The position numbers and the translations under genes are program-made. A stretch of DNA of 64,000 nucleotides from Nitrosomonas halophila. GTDB taxonomy: Bacteria > Pseudomonadota > Gammaproteobacteria > Burkholderiales > Nitrosomonadaceae. The notes beneath the pieces were generated by a model. The model saw only the letters and a program-made list of their open reading frames with translations. It did no database searches and was not told where the DNA came from. Of the stretch, positions 28,933 through 37,829 are shown piece by piece. Position 1 is the first letter of the stretch; every line of letters begins with the position of its first letter. The stretch lies in assembly GCF_900107165.1 (NCBI RefSeq), contig NZ_FNOY01000002.1, positions 1 through 64,000 of the forward strand, given 5' to 3'.

Positions 28933-29793
28933 CTAAAGAGCGTTGATAGGTATTTTGAAATAGGCTACACCATTCTCCTCCGCCGGTGGCATTTTTCCTG
29001 CGCGTACATTCAACTGCACGGATGGCAGAATCAAAACCGGCATCTCCAAGGTCGCATCACGTGCTGTGCGCATGCCGACAAATTCATCTTCACTCACCCC
29101 ATCATGGACATGAATATTGTGCGCATGCTGAGCCGCCACCGTGGTCTCCCACGCAACCGGGCGATCAGTAGGTGGGTAGTCGTGACACATGAACAACCTC
29201 GTCTCAGCTGGAAAGGCTAGCAGTTTTTGTATCGAACGATAAAGCTGCCGGGCATCGCCCCCGGGAAAATCGGCCCGTGCTGTTCCCACATCCGGCATGA
29301 ACATGGTATCGCCAATAAAGATTGCATCCGCAAACTGATAAGCGAGATCAGCAGGGGTATGGCCGGGAACAAACAATACCTTCCCCTGCAAGCGCCCAAC
29401 TTCAAAAGTATCACCATCGGCAAACAAATGATCGAATTGCGAACCGTCAGGATTGAAGCTGTCTTCCATATTGAACAGTTGCTTGAAAACACGCTGCACA
29501 TTGGGAATATGGTCCCCGATCGCTGTTTTGCCACCCAATTTCGATTTGAGATAGTCTGCCGATGAAAGATGATCGGCATGGGCATGCGTTTCCAGTATCC
29601 AATCGACCGTTAGGCGCTCGGATTGCACAAACTCGATCAATTTATCCGCCGAGGTATTTTTGGTCCTGCCTGCTTTTGGGTCATAGTCGAGAACCGGATC
29701 AATGATGGCACAGTGCCCACCCGGCTCGTCAAACACAACGTAGCTGACAGTCCAAGTCGCCGAATCAAAGAAAGCCTGGATATTGGGTTGCAT
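28933..29793 (-). CDS. Persulfide dioxygenase-like MBL-fold hydrolase
   Basis: A 286-residue cytoplasmic metallo-beta-lactamase-fold protein. The metal motif THAHADH has H70, H72, D74 and H75. FVPGHTPADLAYQF and GDTMFMPDVGTARADFPGGD are typical of the ETHE1/Blh persulfide dioxygenases, as is LFMCHDYPP. These oxidise glutathione persulfide to sulfite. It lacks the DUF442 domain found fused in Blh; that domain is instead fused to the sulfide:quinone oxidoreductase at 31.5 kb, which supports one pathway. It is divergent from the YeeE/YedE genes. Confidence 0.87.
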   Translation of the reverse strand: MQPNIQAFFDSATWTVSYVVFDEPGGHCAIIDPVLDYDPKAGRTKNTSADKLIEFVQSERLTVDWILETHAHADHLSSADYLKSKLGGKTAIGDHIPNVQRVFKQLFNMEDSFNPDGSQFDHLFADGDTFEVGRLQGKVLFVPGHTPADLAYQFADAIFIGDTMFMPDVGTARADFPGGDARQLYRSIQKLLAFPAETRLFMCHDYPPTDRPVAWETTVAAQHAHNIHVHDGVSEDEFVGMRTARDATLEMPVLILPSVQLNVRAGKMPPAEENGVAYFKIPINAL

Positions 29794-29824
29794 AACCTTC
29801 TCCTTAAGGTAGTTGATATTTCAG

Positions 29825-29852
29825 TTGATTATAATATATATATTGCTATAAT
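29825..29852 (+). promoter_or_regulatory. Promoter and AT-rich probable operator in the divergent intergenic region
   Basis: TTGATT (29825-29830), a 16-bp spacer and TATAAT (29847-29852, with TG one base upstream). On the other strand TTGAAA and TATTAT-like boxes overlap the same DNA and face the persulfide dioxygenase gene. The alternating AT stretch with ATTATA/TATAAT symmetry is a plausible binding site for the ArsR regulator encoded at 30979 (inference). Confidence 0.55.
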
Positions 29853-29898
29853 GTTTCAACATATTCTATCTATACATATATTATACCGAGGTGTCATC

Positions 29899-30327
29899 AT
29901 GATTGACTGGCAATCTTTCACGCCGATAAGCGCCCTGGCTGGCGGCGCAATCATTGGACTGGCCACTGCATTTTTATTGATTTTTGCAGGCCGCATTGCC
30001 GGCATCTCCGGCATTGTGGGCGGACTGTTCAGGCTACAAAAGGGTGATTTCGGATGGCGCGCTGCATTCGTGGCCGGCCTGCTGCTGGCGCCATGGCTAT
30101 GGCGCTGGTTCGACGAGCTGCCTGCCATTCAGGTTGAAACCAGCCATGGACTGCTCGCACTGGCCGGGCTGATCGTGGGGCTTGGCACCCGGTATGGTTC
30201 TGGCTGTACCAGCGGGCATGGGGTGTGCGGCCTGTCACGCCTGTCACCGCGCTCAATCGTGGCCACCCTGCTATTCATGACAATGGGAATGATTACCGTT
30301 TATGTCATTCGGCATGGCCTGTACTGA
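29899..30327 (+). CDS. YeeE/YedE half-transporter, first of pair
   Basis: A 142-residue membrane protein with four hydrophobic segments, starting [20 protein letters not shown]. It has the YeeE/YedE motif [20 protein letters not shown], whose cysteines are thought to relay sulfur in the thiosulfate transporter TsuA family. The start at 29899 gives [10 protein letters not shown]; the frame is open upstream but runs through the divergent promoter. Half-size YeeE/YedE proteins usually act as pairs, and the partner follows at 30470. Confidence 0.88.
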   Translation: MIDWQSFTPISALAGGAIIGLATAFLLIFAGRIAGISGIVGGLFRLQKGDFGWRAAFVAGLLLAPWLWRWFDELPAIQVETSHGLLALAGLIVGLGTRYGSGCTSGHGVCGLSRLSPRSIVATLLFMTMGMITVYVIRHGLY

Positions 30328-30371
30328 GCCATTGGCTGGCAACTGAATCGCGCATCGAGAAAATCATTATG

Positions 30372-30420
30372 CCAGGAGGCTATCCGAGAATAGACTGATC
30401 TACTGCGGACGAGTCTGGCT
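30372..30420 (+). mobile_element. Left-end fragment of element family A between the paired transporter genes
   Basis: CCAG then GAGGCTATCCGAGAATAGAC and TGATCTACTGCGGACGAG, the same left-end piece as at 9385. It lies in the 142-bp gap between the two YeeE/YedE genes, which otherwise would be close neighbours. Confidence 0.7.
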
Positions 30421-30469
30421 GGCCGTGCCTGTTTATATCAGATTGCAATAATGTAGAGGACTATCACTC

Positions 30470-30898
30470 ATGCTTATCCAATTAATCGCATTACTTTCAG
30501 GGCTCGTCTTCGGCATCGGACTGATTCTGTCTGGTATGGCAAATCCCGCGAAAGTGCTTGCATTTTTAGATGTCACCGAGCAATGGGATCCTTCCCTGGC
30601 TTTTGTGATGGCCGGTGCCGTAGGTGTCGGTTTTTTCGCCTTCCGGCTGGCAAAAAAACGCGGCCAGACATTATTGGCATCTCCCTTGCATTTGCCCACC
30701 TCCAATATTCTGGACCACCGTTTAATTCTGGGCAGTATCGCATTTGGCGTGGGCTGGGGCATAGCGGGTATATGTCCCGGACCGGGACTGGTGCTGGCTG
30801 CATCCGGTCATTCAGGTGCAATCATATTCGTCGTGGCCATGCTCTCAGGGATGGTGATTTTCGATCAACTGGAAAAACACCGCATGCGCCGTCACTGA
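30470..30898 (+). CDS. YeeE/YedE half-transporter, second of pair
   Basis: A 142-residue membrane protein with four hydrophobic segments. FGIGLILSGMANPAKVLAFL opens the family domain. GVGWGIAGICPGPGLVLAAS carries the conserved cysteine of the second half. Together with the gene at 29899 it makes the equivalent of one full-length sulfur-compound permease. Such pairs commonly accompany SqrR/BigR regulators and persulfide dioxygenases. Confidence 0.88.
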   Translation: MLIQLIALLSGLVFGIGLILSGMANPAKVLAFLDVTEQWDPSLAFVMAGAVGVGFFAFRLAKKRGQTLLASPLHLPTSNILDHRLILGSIAFGVGWGIAGICPGPGLVLAASGHSGAIIFVVAMLSGMVIFDQLEKHRMRRH

Positions 30899-30978
30899 CC
30901 GGCAAAGATTTCCCATCAGAACACGACACAATGCACGCCGATTCCATCATTAATGCCTATAATCTTGAAACTTGAACT

Positions 30979-31407
30979 ATGATTAACTCATCTGCACAAC
31001 TGCCAGACCTGTCGGCAATGATAGAGGAAAGAGCGGCCGCCGTCAGAGCCTGTGCAATGCTGAGAATTCTGGCCAACGAAGATCGCTTATTGATTCTATG
31101 CAAGTTAATGCAGGGAAGAAAAAATGTCGGCGAACTGGAACAGCAACTGGGCATTCGACAACCCACACTCTCACAACAGCTGACCGTACTGCGCGAGGAG
31201 AAGCTCGTGTCGACAGAACGCCAAGGGAAATATATTTACTACAGTCTTGCCAGTCCGGAAGCGATTCAAATCATGCTGACTCTATTCAATCTATATTGCC
31301 AGGACAGCGGCCTGCAGGCAGCACGCAATTCGCACGACACGACGCCCTTTATCGACAACCTCTTCGAGCGTTCGCGCCGGACAAGCGGAGGTGCCGCATC
31401 ACGATAA
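30979..31407 (+). CDS. ArsR-family persulfide-responsive repressor (SqrR/BigR-like)
   Basis: A 142-residue winged-helix repressor. The recognition part is NVGELEQQLGIRQPTLSQQL and the wing is STERQGKYIYYSL. Cysteines fall at positions 25, 41 (LLILCKLMQ) and 107 (NLYCQD). C41 and C107 coincide in number and context with the two redox cysteines of Rhodobacter SqrR and correspond to C42/C108 of BigR, which form a di- or tetrasulfide bridge on exposure to persulfide (established for those proteins). A TATAAT lies at 30958-30963 just before the start. The likely regulon is this cluster. Confidence 0.9.
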   Translation: MINSSAQLPDLSAMIEERAAAVRACAMLRILANEDRLLILCKLMQGRKNVGELEQQLGIRQPTLSQQLTVLREEKLVSTERQGKYIYYSLASPEAIQIMLTLFNLYCQDSGLQAARNSHDTTPFIDNLFERSRRTSGGAASR

Positions 31408-31491
31408 TCCAATTGACATATCCCGGAAAAGCCTCGCATACCTGGTCATGCCGGCAATTATGCAAATTTATCCCAACAGGAGGAGCGCATC

Positions 31492-33189
31492 ATGAGCACA
31501 ACACCCCAAGCAAACTGGAACAAACTGGATGACAAAGTCGCTGTCACGGGACAAATCAGCACCGAAGATATCGCCAAGATCGCCACAGCCGGTTACAAGT
31601 CGATCATCTGCAACCGTCCCGACGGGGAAGGCGGGGAAAACCAGCCAGCCAGTTCCGAGTTGAAAAATTCAGCGCAAGCAGCTGGCCTGCAATTTGCCTA
31701 TCTGCCGGTTGAAATTGGGAAAGTGACCGCTGAAAAGTGCGCCGAATTCCACCAGCTACTGGAAAAGCTGCCCGGCCCGGTATTGGCTTTTTGCGGCTCG
31801 GGCAAGCGCGCCAAGGCCCTATATGAGCAAAGCGAAGCAACCCAAGTCGCTGGCAAGCAAGAAGAGCGCGTCACCGATGCCTGCAACTGGGAAGAAGGTT
31901 CGCCCAAAACATACAGCGTTCCGCCTGCACAGGCTGGCGAAAAACAAACCCTGGCGGCCTGCAGCTGGGACAATGCATTCGACATCGTGGTGGTGGGCGG
32001 TGGGTCAGCAGGCATTGGCGTCACGGCGAGCCTGTTGCGTCGCCAGCCTTCTCTGCGAATCGCCATCCTCGAACCAAGCACCAAACACTACTACCAGCCT
32101 GCCTGGACGCTGGTGGGTGGTGGCGCATACGACATTGCAGAAACAGTCCGCGATACGGCCAATGTCATTCCACCGGGTGCGGAATGGATACAGGCCGAAG
32201 TCAACGGTTTTACACCGGACAACAATCTGGTTCATTTAGCAGATGGACGCTCGATCGGCTATCGTCAATTGATCGTGTGTCCGGGCATTCGGTTGGCATG
32301 GGAAAAAATCGAGGGTATCGAAGAAACGCTCGGCAAGAATGGCGTCACCTCGAACTACCGGTTCGATCTGGCGCCTTATACATGGTCTCTGACCGAACAA
32401 CTCAAGAACGGCAAAGCGCTATTTACACAACCACCGATGCCGATCAAGTGCGCCGGCGCGCCACAGAAGGCAATGTACTTATCCTGCGACCATTGGTTGC
32501 GTCAAGGTGTTCTGGATAACATCGACGTCGAATTCAATACCGCCACACCTGCACTATTCGGGGTGGCGGATTTCGTGCCGCCCTTGATGGAATACGTCAA
32601 GCGCTATCACGCCAAGCTGGTTCTCAGTTCCAACCTGATCAAGGTCAATGGCCGCGATAGGATTGCAACGTTTGAGGTCAAGGACAGCTCGGGGCAAGTC
32701 AGCCGGGTAGACAAACCTTTTGACATGCTCCATGTCACGCCACCCCAAGCCGCCCCCGATTTCTTGCGCAACAGCCCCCTGGCCGATGCCAGTGGTTTCT
32801 GCGAAGTCAATCCGCAAACATTGCAGCATGCCCGTTATCCGAACATCTTCTCGCTGGGTGACGCAAGCTCCTCGCCCAACGCTAAAACTGCGGCTGCGGC
32901 CAGAAAACAAATTGTCATCGTCGCCGAAAACCTGCTCGCCGCCAAAACAGGGCACGAACTGAAAACTATATACGACGGCTATGGCGCCTGCCCCCTGACG
33001 GTTGAGCGAGGCAAGGTGGTCATGGCCGAGTTTGGTTATGGCGGTAAATTGCTGCCTTCCTTTCCACTCAACCCGACGGTTCCCAGGAGATTTTATTGGC
33101 AGCTCAAGGTCAAGTTTTTTCCTTGGCTGTACTGGAATGCCATGTTGAAGGGACGTGAATGGCTGACACGCTCCACAGGCGCCAATTGA
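31492..33189 (+). CDS. DUF442 domain fused to sulfide:quinone oxidoreductase
   Basis: A 565-residue fusion. Residues 10-115 form a DUF442 phosphatase-like domain with loop FCGSGKRA (C101, R106). From residue 163 a flavoprotein of the sulfide:quinone oxidoreductase family starts with VVGGGSAGIG. Its redox cysteines fit C263 (LIVCPGIRL) and C320 (PIKCAGAPQK). The C-terminus FPWLYWNAMLKGREWL is amphipathic and would hold the enzyme on the membrane. It oxidises sulfide to persulfide, passing electrons to quinone. AGGAGG precedes the ATG. In Blh proteins DUF442 is fused to the dioxygenase; here the dioxygenase is separate. Confidence 0.9.
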   Translation: MSTTPQANWNKLDDKVAVTGQISTEDIAKIATAGYKSIICNRPDGEGGENQPASSELKNSAQAAGLQFAYLPVEIGKVTAEKCAEFHQLLEKLPGPVLAFCGSGKRAKALYEQSEATQVAGKQEERVTDACNWEEGSPKTYSVPPAQAGEKQTLAACSWDNAFDIVVVGGGSAGIGVTASLLRRQPSLRIAILEPSTKHYYQPAWTLVGGGAYDIAETVRDTANVIPPGAEWIQAEVNGFTPDNNLVHLADGRSIGYRQLIVCPGIRLAWEKIEGIEETLGKNGVTSNYRFDLAPYTWSLTEQLKNGKALFTQPPMPIKCAGAPQKAMYLSCDHWLRQGVLDNIDVEFNTATPALFGVADFVPPLMEYVKRYHAKLVLSSNLIKVNGRDRIATFEVKDSSGQVSRVDKPFDMLHVTPPQAAPDFLRNSPLADASGFCEVNPQTLQHARYPNIFSLGDASSSPNAKTAAAARKQIVIVAENLLAAKTGHELKTIYDGYGACPLTVERGKVVMAEFGYGGKLLPSFPLNPTVPRRFYWQLKVKFFPWLYWNAMLKGREWLTRSTGAN

Positions 33190-33708
33190 TCAACAGGCCG
33201 GATATTCGCTGATCCGGCCGCATGCACAAGGGGTCGATAGACCATGTACCTGCGCTAAGCGGCAGATAATGCTATCATAAACGCCCTTGTGCTGATTTTG
33301 GGTCGGCAGGACGTCAGTGCTGAAATGACCTCAACACACAATCTAAAAAAGCTAATAGTGCGCTCAGCAGAGTGGCAGGCCCTTGGTATGGGCGAGTGTT
33401 GCGCCATCATCGTCACCTGTGGCTGATACCCGCAAACGACTCACTTCGTCTGATCTGTCATCTTGCCGGCGGCTTTGCACTGACCTCCTAAACTTACATT
33501 ATTCTGGCTACTTGTGTATTAGTATCATACACATCAGCACACCTTATCAACCTGGCAATTCTTGACAATGCAGCCGCTGGATAGAGAAAATTTGCGGTCA
33601 GGGCACGCCTCGTAAACCGCTCCAGCTTCCCGGGAACCCCCTGCGAGAGATGACAGTCTGTCAAGAATGATCGCCCGGTAAATCCTTGCAATTTTCAGGA
33701 CATACCTC
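33190..33708. other. Intergenic region with a candidate structured RNA
   Basis: About 520 bp without a credible gene. An extended -10 (TGC-TATCAT, 33270-33278) precedes a stretch closed by a long-range stem: AGGA-C-GTCAGTGC (33308-33320) can pair with GCACTGAC-C-TCCT (33476-33488), and ATGAC just inside can pair with GTCAT near 33457. No Rfam-type family is recognised and no terminator follows, so this stays a suggestion. Confidence 0.3.
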
Positions 33709-35097
33709 ATGCATTTATATGATTATTCAAGCACTCATAACAACAATCCATTAAAGAATCTGACCGCTGTCAGAAACTATCGAGTCTATACCGAGCAGCA
33801 TCTCGAAGCCATTCCACAAATAGCGCGGCTATCGCCCGCACAGCGGCGTGCCATGCAAGTCGTTGCCAAGGTACTGCCCTTCCGCGTCAATCAATATGTC
33901 ATAGATGAATTGATCGACTGGAATAACATTCCGCATGATTCGATATTTCAGCTTACCTTCCCGCAACAAGACATGCTGGCACCGGAAGACTTTGATCGGA
34001 TCGCCTCGATGCTCGATGCCCAGGCCGACCCTGCTTCCCTGCAAACAGCGATCAAAGCAATCCGCGAACAACTCAACCCACATCCAGCCGCGCAACAGTC
34101 ACTCAATGTGCCACGCCTGGATGGCGAGCATCTCGATGGCATGCAACATAAATACCGTGAAACGGTATTGTTCTTCCCTAGCCAGGGCCAGACCTGTCAT
34201 AGCTACTGCACTTTCTGCTTTCGCTGGGCCCAGTTCGTGGGCGACAAATCACTGCGTATCGCAACCAGCGAATCTACCCTGCTGCACCGATATTTGGAGC
34301 GGCACCGGGAAGTGACCGATCTCCTGATCACAGGCGGAGATCCCATGATCATGAAAACCCGCCATCTAACAAGCTATCTTGAACCCCTGGCCACACCGGC
34401 ATTCGAGCATCTCCAGACCATACGCATCGGGACCAAAGCCTTGTCGTACTGGCCCCACCGTTTTGTGCTGGATGATGACGCGCACGCTTTGTTACAACTG
34501 CTCGAAAAATTGGTACAAGCCGGCAAACATGTCTCCATCATGGCGCACTGCAACCATTGGCGCGAATTGGACACACCCATCGCCCGCGAGGCAATTCGAA
34601 AGCTGCGTGAAACCGGCGTCGTCATACGCAGCCAATCACCACTGGTTGCACATATCAACGACGATGCCGAAATTTGGGCGCGAATGTGGAAAGACCAAGT
34701 CAAGCAGGGTATTGTGCCTTACTATATGTTCGTGGAACGCAATACCGGGGCAAAACGCTATTTCGAAGTCCCACTGGTCAAGGCCTGGGAAATTTACCGT
34801 ACAGCAATCCAACAGGTTTCCGGCATGGGGCGCACCGCACGCGGACCATCAATGAGCGCCGGTCCAGGCAAGGTTGAAATCCAGGGCGTAGCGGATATCA
34901 ACGGAGAACGTGTATTCGTGCTGCGCTTCATTCAAGGCCGCAATCCGGACTGGGTGCAGCGGCCATTTTTCGCCCGTTATGATGCACAGGCAACCTGGCT
35001 GGATGATTTGCGTCCCGCGTTCGGAGAACAGAAATTTTTCTTCGAAGAGGAATATGCAGCCATGTCGCGCGATGAGCATGGGTTGCTGATGAATTGA
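33709..35097 (+). CDS. KamA family radical SAM protein (lysine 2,3-aminomutase-like)
   Basis: A 462-residue radical S-adenosylmethionine enzyme. The iron-sulfur motif CHSYCTFC is at residues 163-170, followed by LLITGGDPMIM (SAM-binding GGDP), IRIGTKALSYWPHRF, and RSQSPLVAHINDD. The C-terminal half has MFVERNTGAKRYFEVPLVKA and the PGK element SMSAGPGKVEI. It is longer than EpmB and no EF-P gene is nearby. The family moves amino groups between alpha and beta carbons; the substrate here is unknown. It is a monocistronic gene. Confidence 0.87.
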   Translation: MHLYDYSSTHNNNPLKNLTAVRNYRVYTEQHLEAIPQIARLSPAQRRAMQVVAKVLPFRVNQYVIDELIDWNNIPHDSIFQLTFPQQDMLAPEDFDRIASMLDAQADPASLQTAIKAIREQLNPHPAAQQSLNVPRLDGEHLDGMQHKYRETVLFFPSQGQTCHSYCTFCFRWAQFVGDKSLRIATSESTLLHRYLERHREVTDLLITGGDPMIMKTRHLTSYLEPLATPAFEHLQTIRIGTKALSYWPHRFVLDDDAHALLQLLEKLVQAGKHVSIMAHCNHWRELDTPIAREAIRKLRETGVVIRSQSPLVAHINDDAEIWARMWKDQVKQGIVPYYMFVERNTGAKRYFEVPLVKAWEIYRTAIQQVSGMGRTARGPSMSAGPGKVEIQGVADINGERVFVLRFIQGRNPDWVQRPFFARYDAQATWLDDLRPAFGEQKFFFEEEYAAMSRDEHGLLMN

Positions 35098-35138
35098 TGC
35101 GGCTTATAGCAATCCAGTCAGGAATCCTCGGTTGACCG

Positions 35139-35209
35139 CTAGGCTATCCGAAAATAAACTGATCTACTGCGGACGAAGCTGTGATCGCTATTCTCGGACA
35201 GCCTCCTAG
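35139..35209. mobile_element. Internally deleted copy of element family A (71 bp)
   Basis: Starts CTAGGCTATCCGAAAATA, continues ACTGATCTACTGCGGACGAA, then jumps to the right end ATCGCTATTCTCGGACAGCC and TCCTAG. Both ends are kept and about 95 bp of the middle are missing. Its right CTAG is shared with element B that follows. Confidence 0.75.
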
Positions 35210-35371
35210 TACTCCGTTCCGTCAATTGGCTTACAAATGAAATCGATGGATTCGCCTGCCAGGCTAGGCACAAACCGCAGTCATAGCCGTAGCTATGGCG
35301 AGGATTTGCAACAACGCATGACAGGCGAAGACGCGATTTCATGTAAGCGGTTTGGCGGAACGGAGTACTAG
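35206..35371. mobile_element. Element family B, copy 1
   Basis: 166 bp including CTAG at both ends. Left end TACTCCGTTCCGTCAATTGG and right end inverse TTTGGCGGAACGGAGTA, with inverted similarity continuing through CTTACA and TGAAATCG. No coding capacity. It is nearly identical to 46988-47153 (a few substitutions only) and abuts a deleted family-A element, sharing one CTAG. Confidence 0.85.
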
Positions 35372-35567
35372 GCGAGTTTATATGGCTAAATTACATCATG
35401 ATGCATAAAACAATTCTTCATTTTCGTAGCCGCCCGATTGCTACGATGCTCACAAACCTGGGACAACCATGCAACCAAGCTCTGCCATGTGGCAAAAACC
35501 GCACAATTCGACCAGTCCAAGTGAAGATTCCGAGTCAATCACATTCCCTTTTTCTGGCTATCGCTAA

Positions 35568-35960
35568 ATGAGTGCGCCGGTTCCAAGCGAGAAATACCGC
35601 ATTGACAAATGGTTATTCGCCGCGCGCTTTTTCAAGACACGGTCACTGGCCGCCGAAGCGATCGAACGGGGGCGGGTGCATATCAATGGTGCACGGATCA
35701 AACCCTCCAAAACCCTCTCGGTGGGCGACAGACTGGATATCCGTATAGGACCTTATCATTATCAAGTGGAAGTGCTGGCATTATCGAATAAACGCGGACC
35801 CGCCACGACGGCGCAGAAGCTCTACCACGAAACCGATGAAAGCCGTCAGGCGCGCGCAGAACTCGCCGAGAAACTGAAAGCACAACCCCATTTCGAGGGC
35901 AAGGGCAGGCCAACCAAGCGTGTCCGGCGTGCGCTGGAGAAATTCACGAGTAGCGAATAA
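35568..35960 (+). CDS. hslR: S4-domain RNA-binding protein, Hsp15-like
   Basis: A 130-residue protein with an N-terminal S4 domain (YRIDKWLFAARFFKTRSLAA, then ERGRVHINGARIKPSKTLSV) and a basic C-terminal tail (GRPTKRVRRALEKF). Hsp15 binds 50S subunits carrying nascent chains after heat shock and recycles them. Length and domain order agree. No partner gene such as hslO is adjacent. Confidence 0.9.
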   Translation: MSAPVPSEKYRIDKWLFAARFFKTRSLAAEAIERGRVHINGARIKPSKTLSVGDRLDIRIGPYHYQVEVLALSNKRGPATTAQKLYHETDESRQARAELAEKLKAQPHFEGKGRPTKRVRRALEKFTSSE

Positions 35961-36329
35961 TGACCCGGACAGGCATCAACCCTCCACCCTAGCAATTGCA
36001 CGCCGCACTTCCCTGAGTGATCCGGGACACCCACCACATCAACTGATCGGGAAGCGATTTTTTCCTGCCATCCATGGATTTCTCGACTAGCAAGGTTGAT
36101 GTGTTGCTCAAAAACAACAAATCAAGGCAGAAAAAGCAAGAAAAGCTTGTTTATTGTTGCGCGACTGATTCCTCTTGGGCACAATCCGACTAACCCTTCT
36201 GATCTGGAAGGTCTGAATCAAGCAAGACATTCAAGACGCATGCCCTCGGTAGATTTTGAATGTGCAATGTTCAACATTACGATCTTTATCGTTGATTGTG
36301 GTTGTTTTAATCTTTAAGGAGAGTTTCAA
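35961..36329. other. Leader region of the porin gene
   Basis: About 370 bp upstream of the porin start. A short open frame here has no family resemblance. It presumably carries the porin promoter and a long leader, but I see no clear boxes. Confidence 0.4.
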
Positions 36330-37550
36330 ATGAAAAAAAGACTGATTTCTCTGGCTGTGGCCGGAGCCTTGGCAGCGCCATTGATGGCTTCCGCTCAAGG
36401 CACGCATGTCACCATCTTCGGTCGCTTGCAAGCTGAATACGCTACCATTGATATCGATGGATTCAGAAATCAAACAGCGATCACCGATGATGCTTTGCAA
36501 TCCCGCTGGGGTCTGCAAATCGCTGAAGACTTGGGAATGGGTTTGCGTGCATTGGGACGGGTTGAATTTGCCATCAACCCAGGCTCGGGCAGACAACAAA
36601 CCGCACGTGAACAATGGGTCGGTCTGGGTGGCGATCAATGGGGTGAATTGAAATTCGGCCGCGTACAATCGCCTTTCAAAGACTTTGCCGGTGGTCAAAC
36701 CATCGATCCATTCGCCTACACCAGCTTGCACGCCACCGGTAGTGGCGGTCTGATGGTCTCCTCGCTGAATGGCTATGGCGCTGGCGATAACGGTTTTGTC
36801 AACAGCGCAGTACGCTACGACTCCCCGGTCGTAGAAGGTTTCTCCTTGTCTGCTTTGCTGATGCCTGGCAGCGCTGACAAACTGAGTCCTGCGGCCAACA
36901 ACTTCGGTGTAGGTGGAGATCCTACCAACGCTGGCGGCAAAAATGGTGAATGGGATTTCCAGATTGCTGCCAAGTACAGTGCACAATTTGATGCACTGGG
37001 CGTAGACGTTTTTGGTGGCTATTCCAGAGACAACAGAAGTGAATGGCAGAAAGATGTCGGCGGAAGAAATGAAGAAATCTACCGTGGCGGTGCAAGCCTG
37101 AGCTATGATGAGTTCCGTTTACGTGGACAATATGAATATGTCAACAATGCCAACCCATTCGGCGGCGCGGCAACCTGTACCGATGCAGCTGCCTTTGGTC
37201 AAGCAGTCGGACCTATCAGTCTGGATGGTGGCCGTGGCCAATGTAACTCCGCAATGAATGCAAATGGCGATGGTTATCTCTGGATGCTGGGCGCAGACTA
37301 CACCATTGGCAACACCATGCTGGTCGCACAGGGTGGTATGACCAAAGCGAAAAGCCAGGGCGCAAGAGGTATCTTCGGCGCTTCTGCCAAACGCAACGTA
37401 GAAAACATCACTGTCGGCGTCATTCACAACCTGAGCCGTCGTTCCAGCCTGTTTGGTGGTTACCAACGCGTCTGGGTAAACGATAGAAACATCGTTGTCG
37501 GCGATGCTGACCGTAATGTCTACTCTGTAGGCGTACGTCACGATTTCTAA
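36330..37550 (+). CDS. Gram-negative outer-membrane porin
   Basis: A 406-residue beta-barrel porin of the betaproteobacterial type. Signal peptide KKRLISLAVAGALAAPLMAS, mature chain starting AQGTHVTIFGRLQAEYATID. Alternating-hydrophobic strands run to the end, terminating in NVYSVGVRHDF with the C-terminal Phe that is the BAM recognition signal. Constriction-loop-like sequence follows FGRVQSPFKDFAGGQ. AAGGAGAG precedes the ATG and a strong terminator follows, so it is a highly expressed single gene (inference). Two cysteines (AATCTD, GQCNSAM) in one outer loop could form a disulfide. Confidence 0.94.
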   Translation: MKKRLISLAVAGALAAPLMASAQGTHVTIFGRLQAEYATIDIDGFRNQTAITDDALQSRWGLQIAEDLGMGLRALGRVEFAINPGSGRQQTAREQWVGLGGDQWGELKFGRVQSPFKDFAGGQTIDPFAYTSLHATGSGGLMVSSLNGYGAGDNGFVNSAVRYDSPVVEGFSLSALLMPGSADKLSPAANNFGVGGDPTNAGGKNGEWDFQIAAKYSAQFDALGVDVFGGYSRDNRSEWQKDVGGRNEEIYRGGASLSYDEFRLRGQYEYVNNANPFGGAATCTDAAAFGQAVGPISLDGGRGQCNSAMNANGDGYLWMLGADYTIGNTMLVAQGGMTKAKSQGARGIFGASAKRNVENITVGVIHNLSRRSSLFGGYQRVWVNDRNIVVGDADRNVYSVGVRHDF

Positions 37551-37579
37551 GTAAATGCTTGGATAGCTGAATGACCAGA

Positions 37580-37616
37580 AAAGGGCGATAGAACTTATCT
37601 ATCGCCCTTTTTGTTT
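37580..37616 (+). terminator. Rho-independent terminator after the porin gene
   Basis: Stem AAAGGGCGATAG / CTATCGCCCTTT (12 bp) with a 7-base loop, followed by a T-rich tract TTTTTGTTTTG. Confidence 0.95.
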
Positions 37617-37829
37617 TGTACACCGGTCATCATTGGATGCGCCATGACCCGGCAACAGTGGCCCTGCATAGGACGTGCAAGTGCGTATGCAAACAAGGGT
37701 TGGGGCCACGCTTGCTCTGAGGCCAAGCCATACAAGATCAAGATAAAGAAATAGGGCTGTACTCGAGAAAAAAGGGAATACAGGCGGACAATCGATGCAG
37801 CGGCAGCGCCTGGTTGACCCAGGAATAGC

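Noticed and set aside
33270-33490. Calling the candidate RNA 6S RNA (ssrS)
   Set aside because: The long closing stem is suggestive, but none of the conserved central-bubble sequence of 6S RNA is recognisable, so no family name is given.
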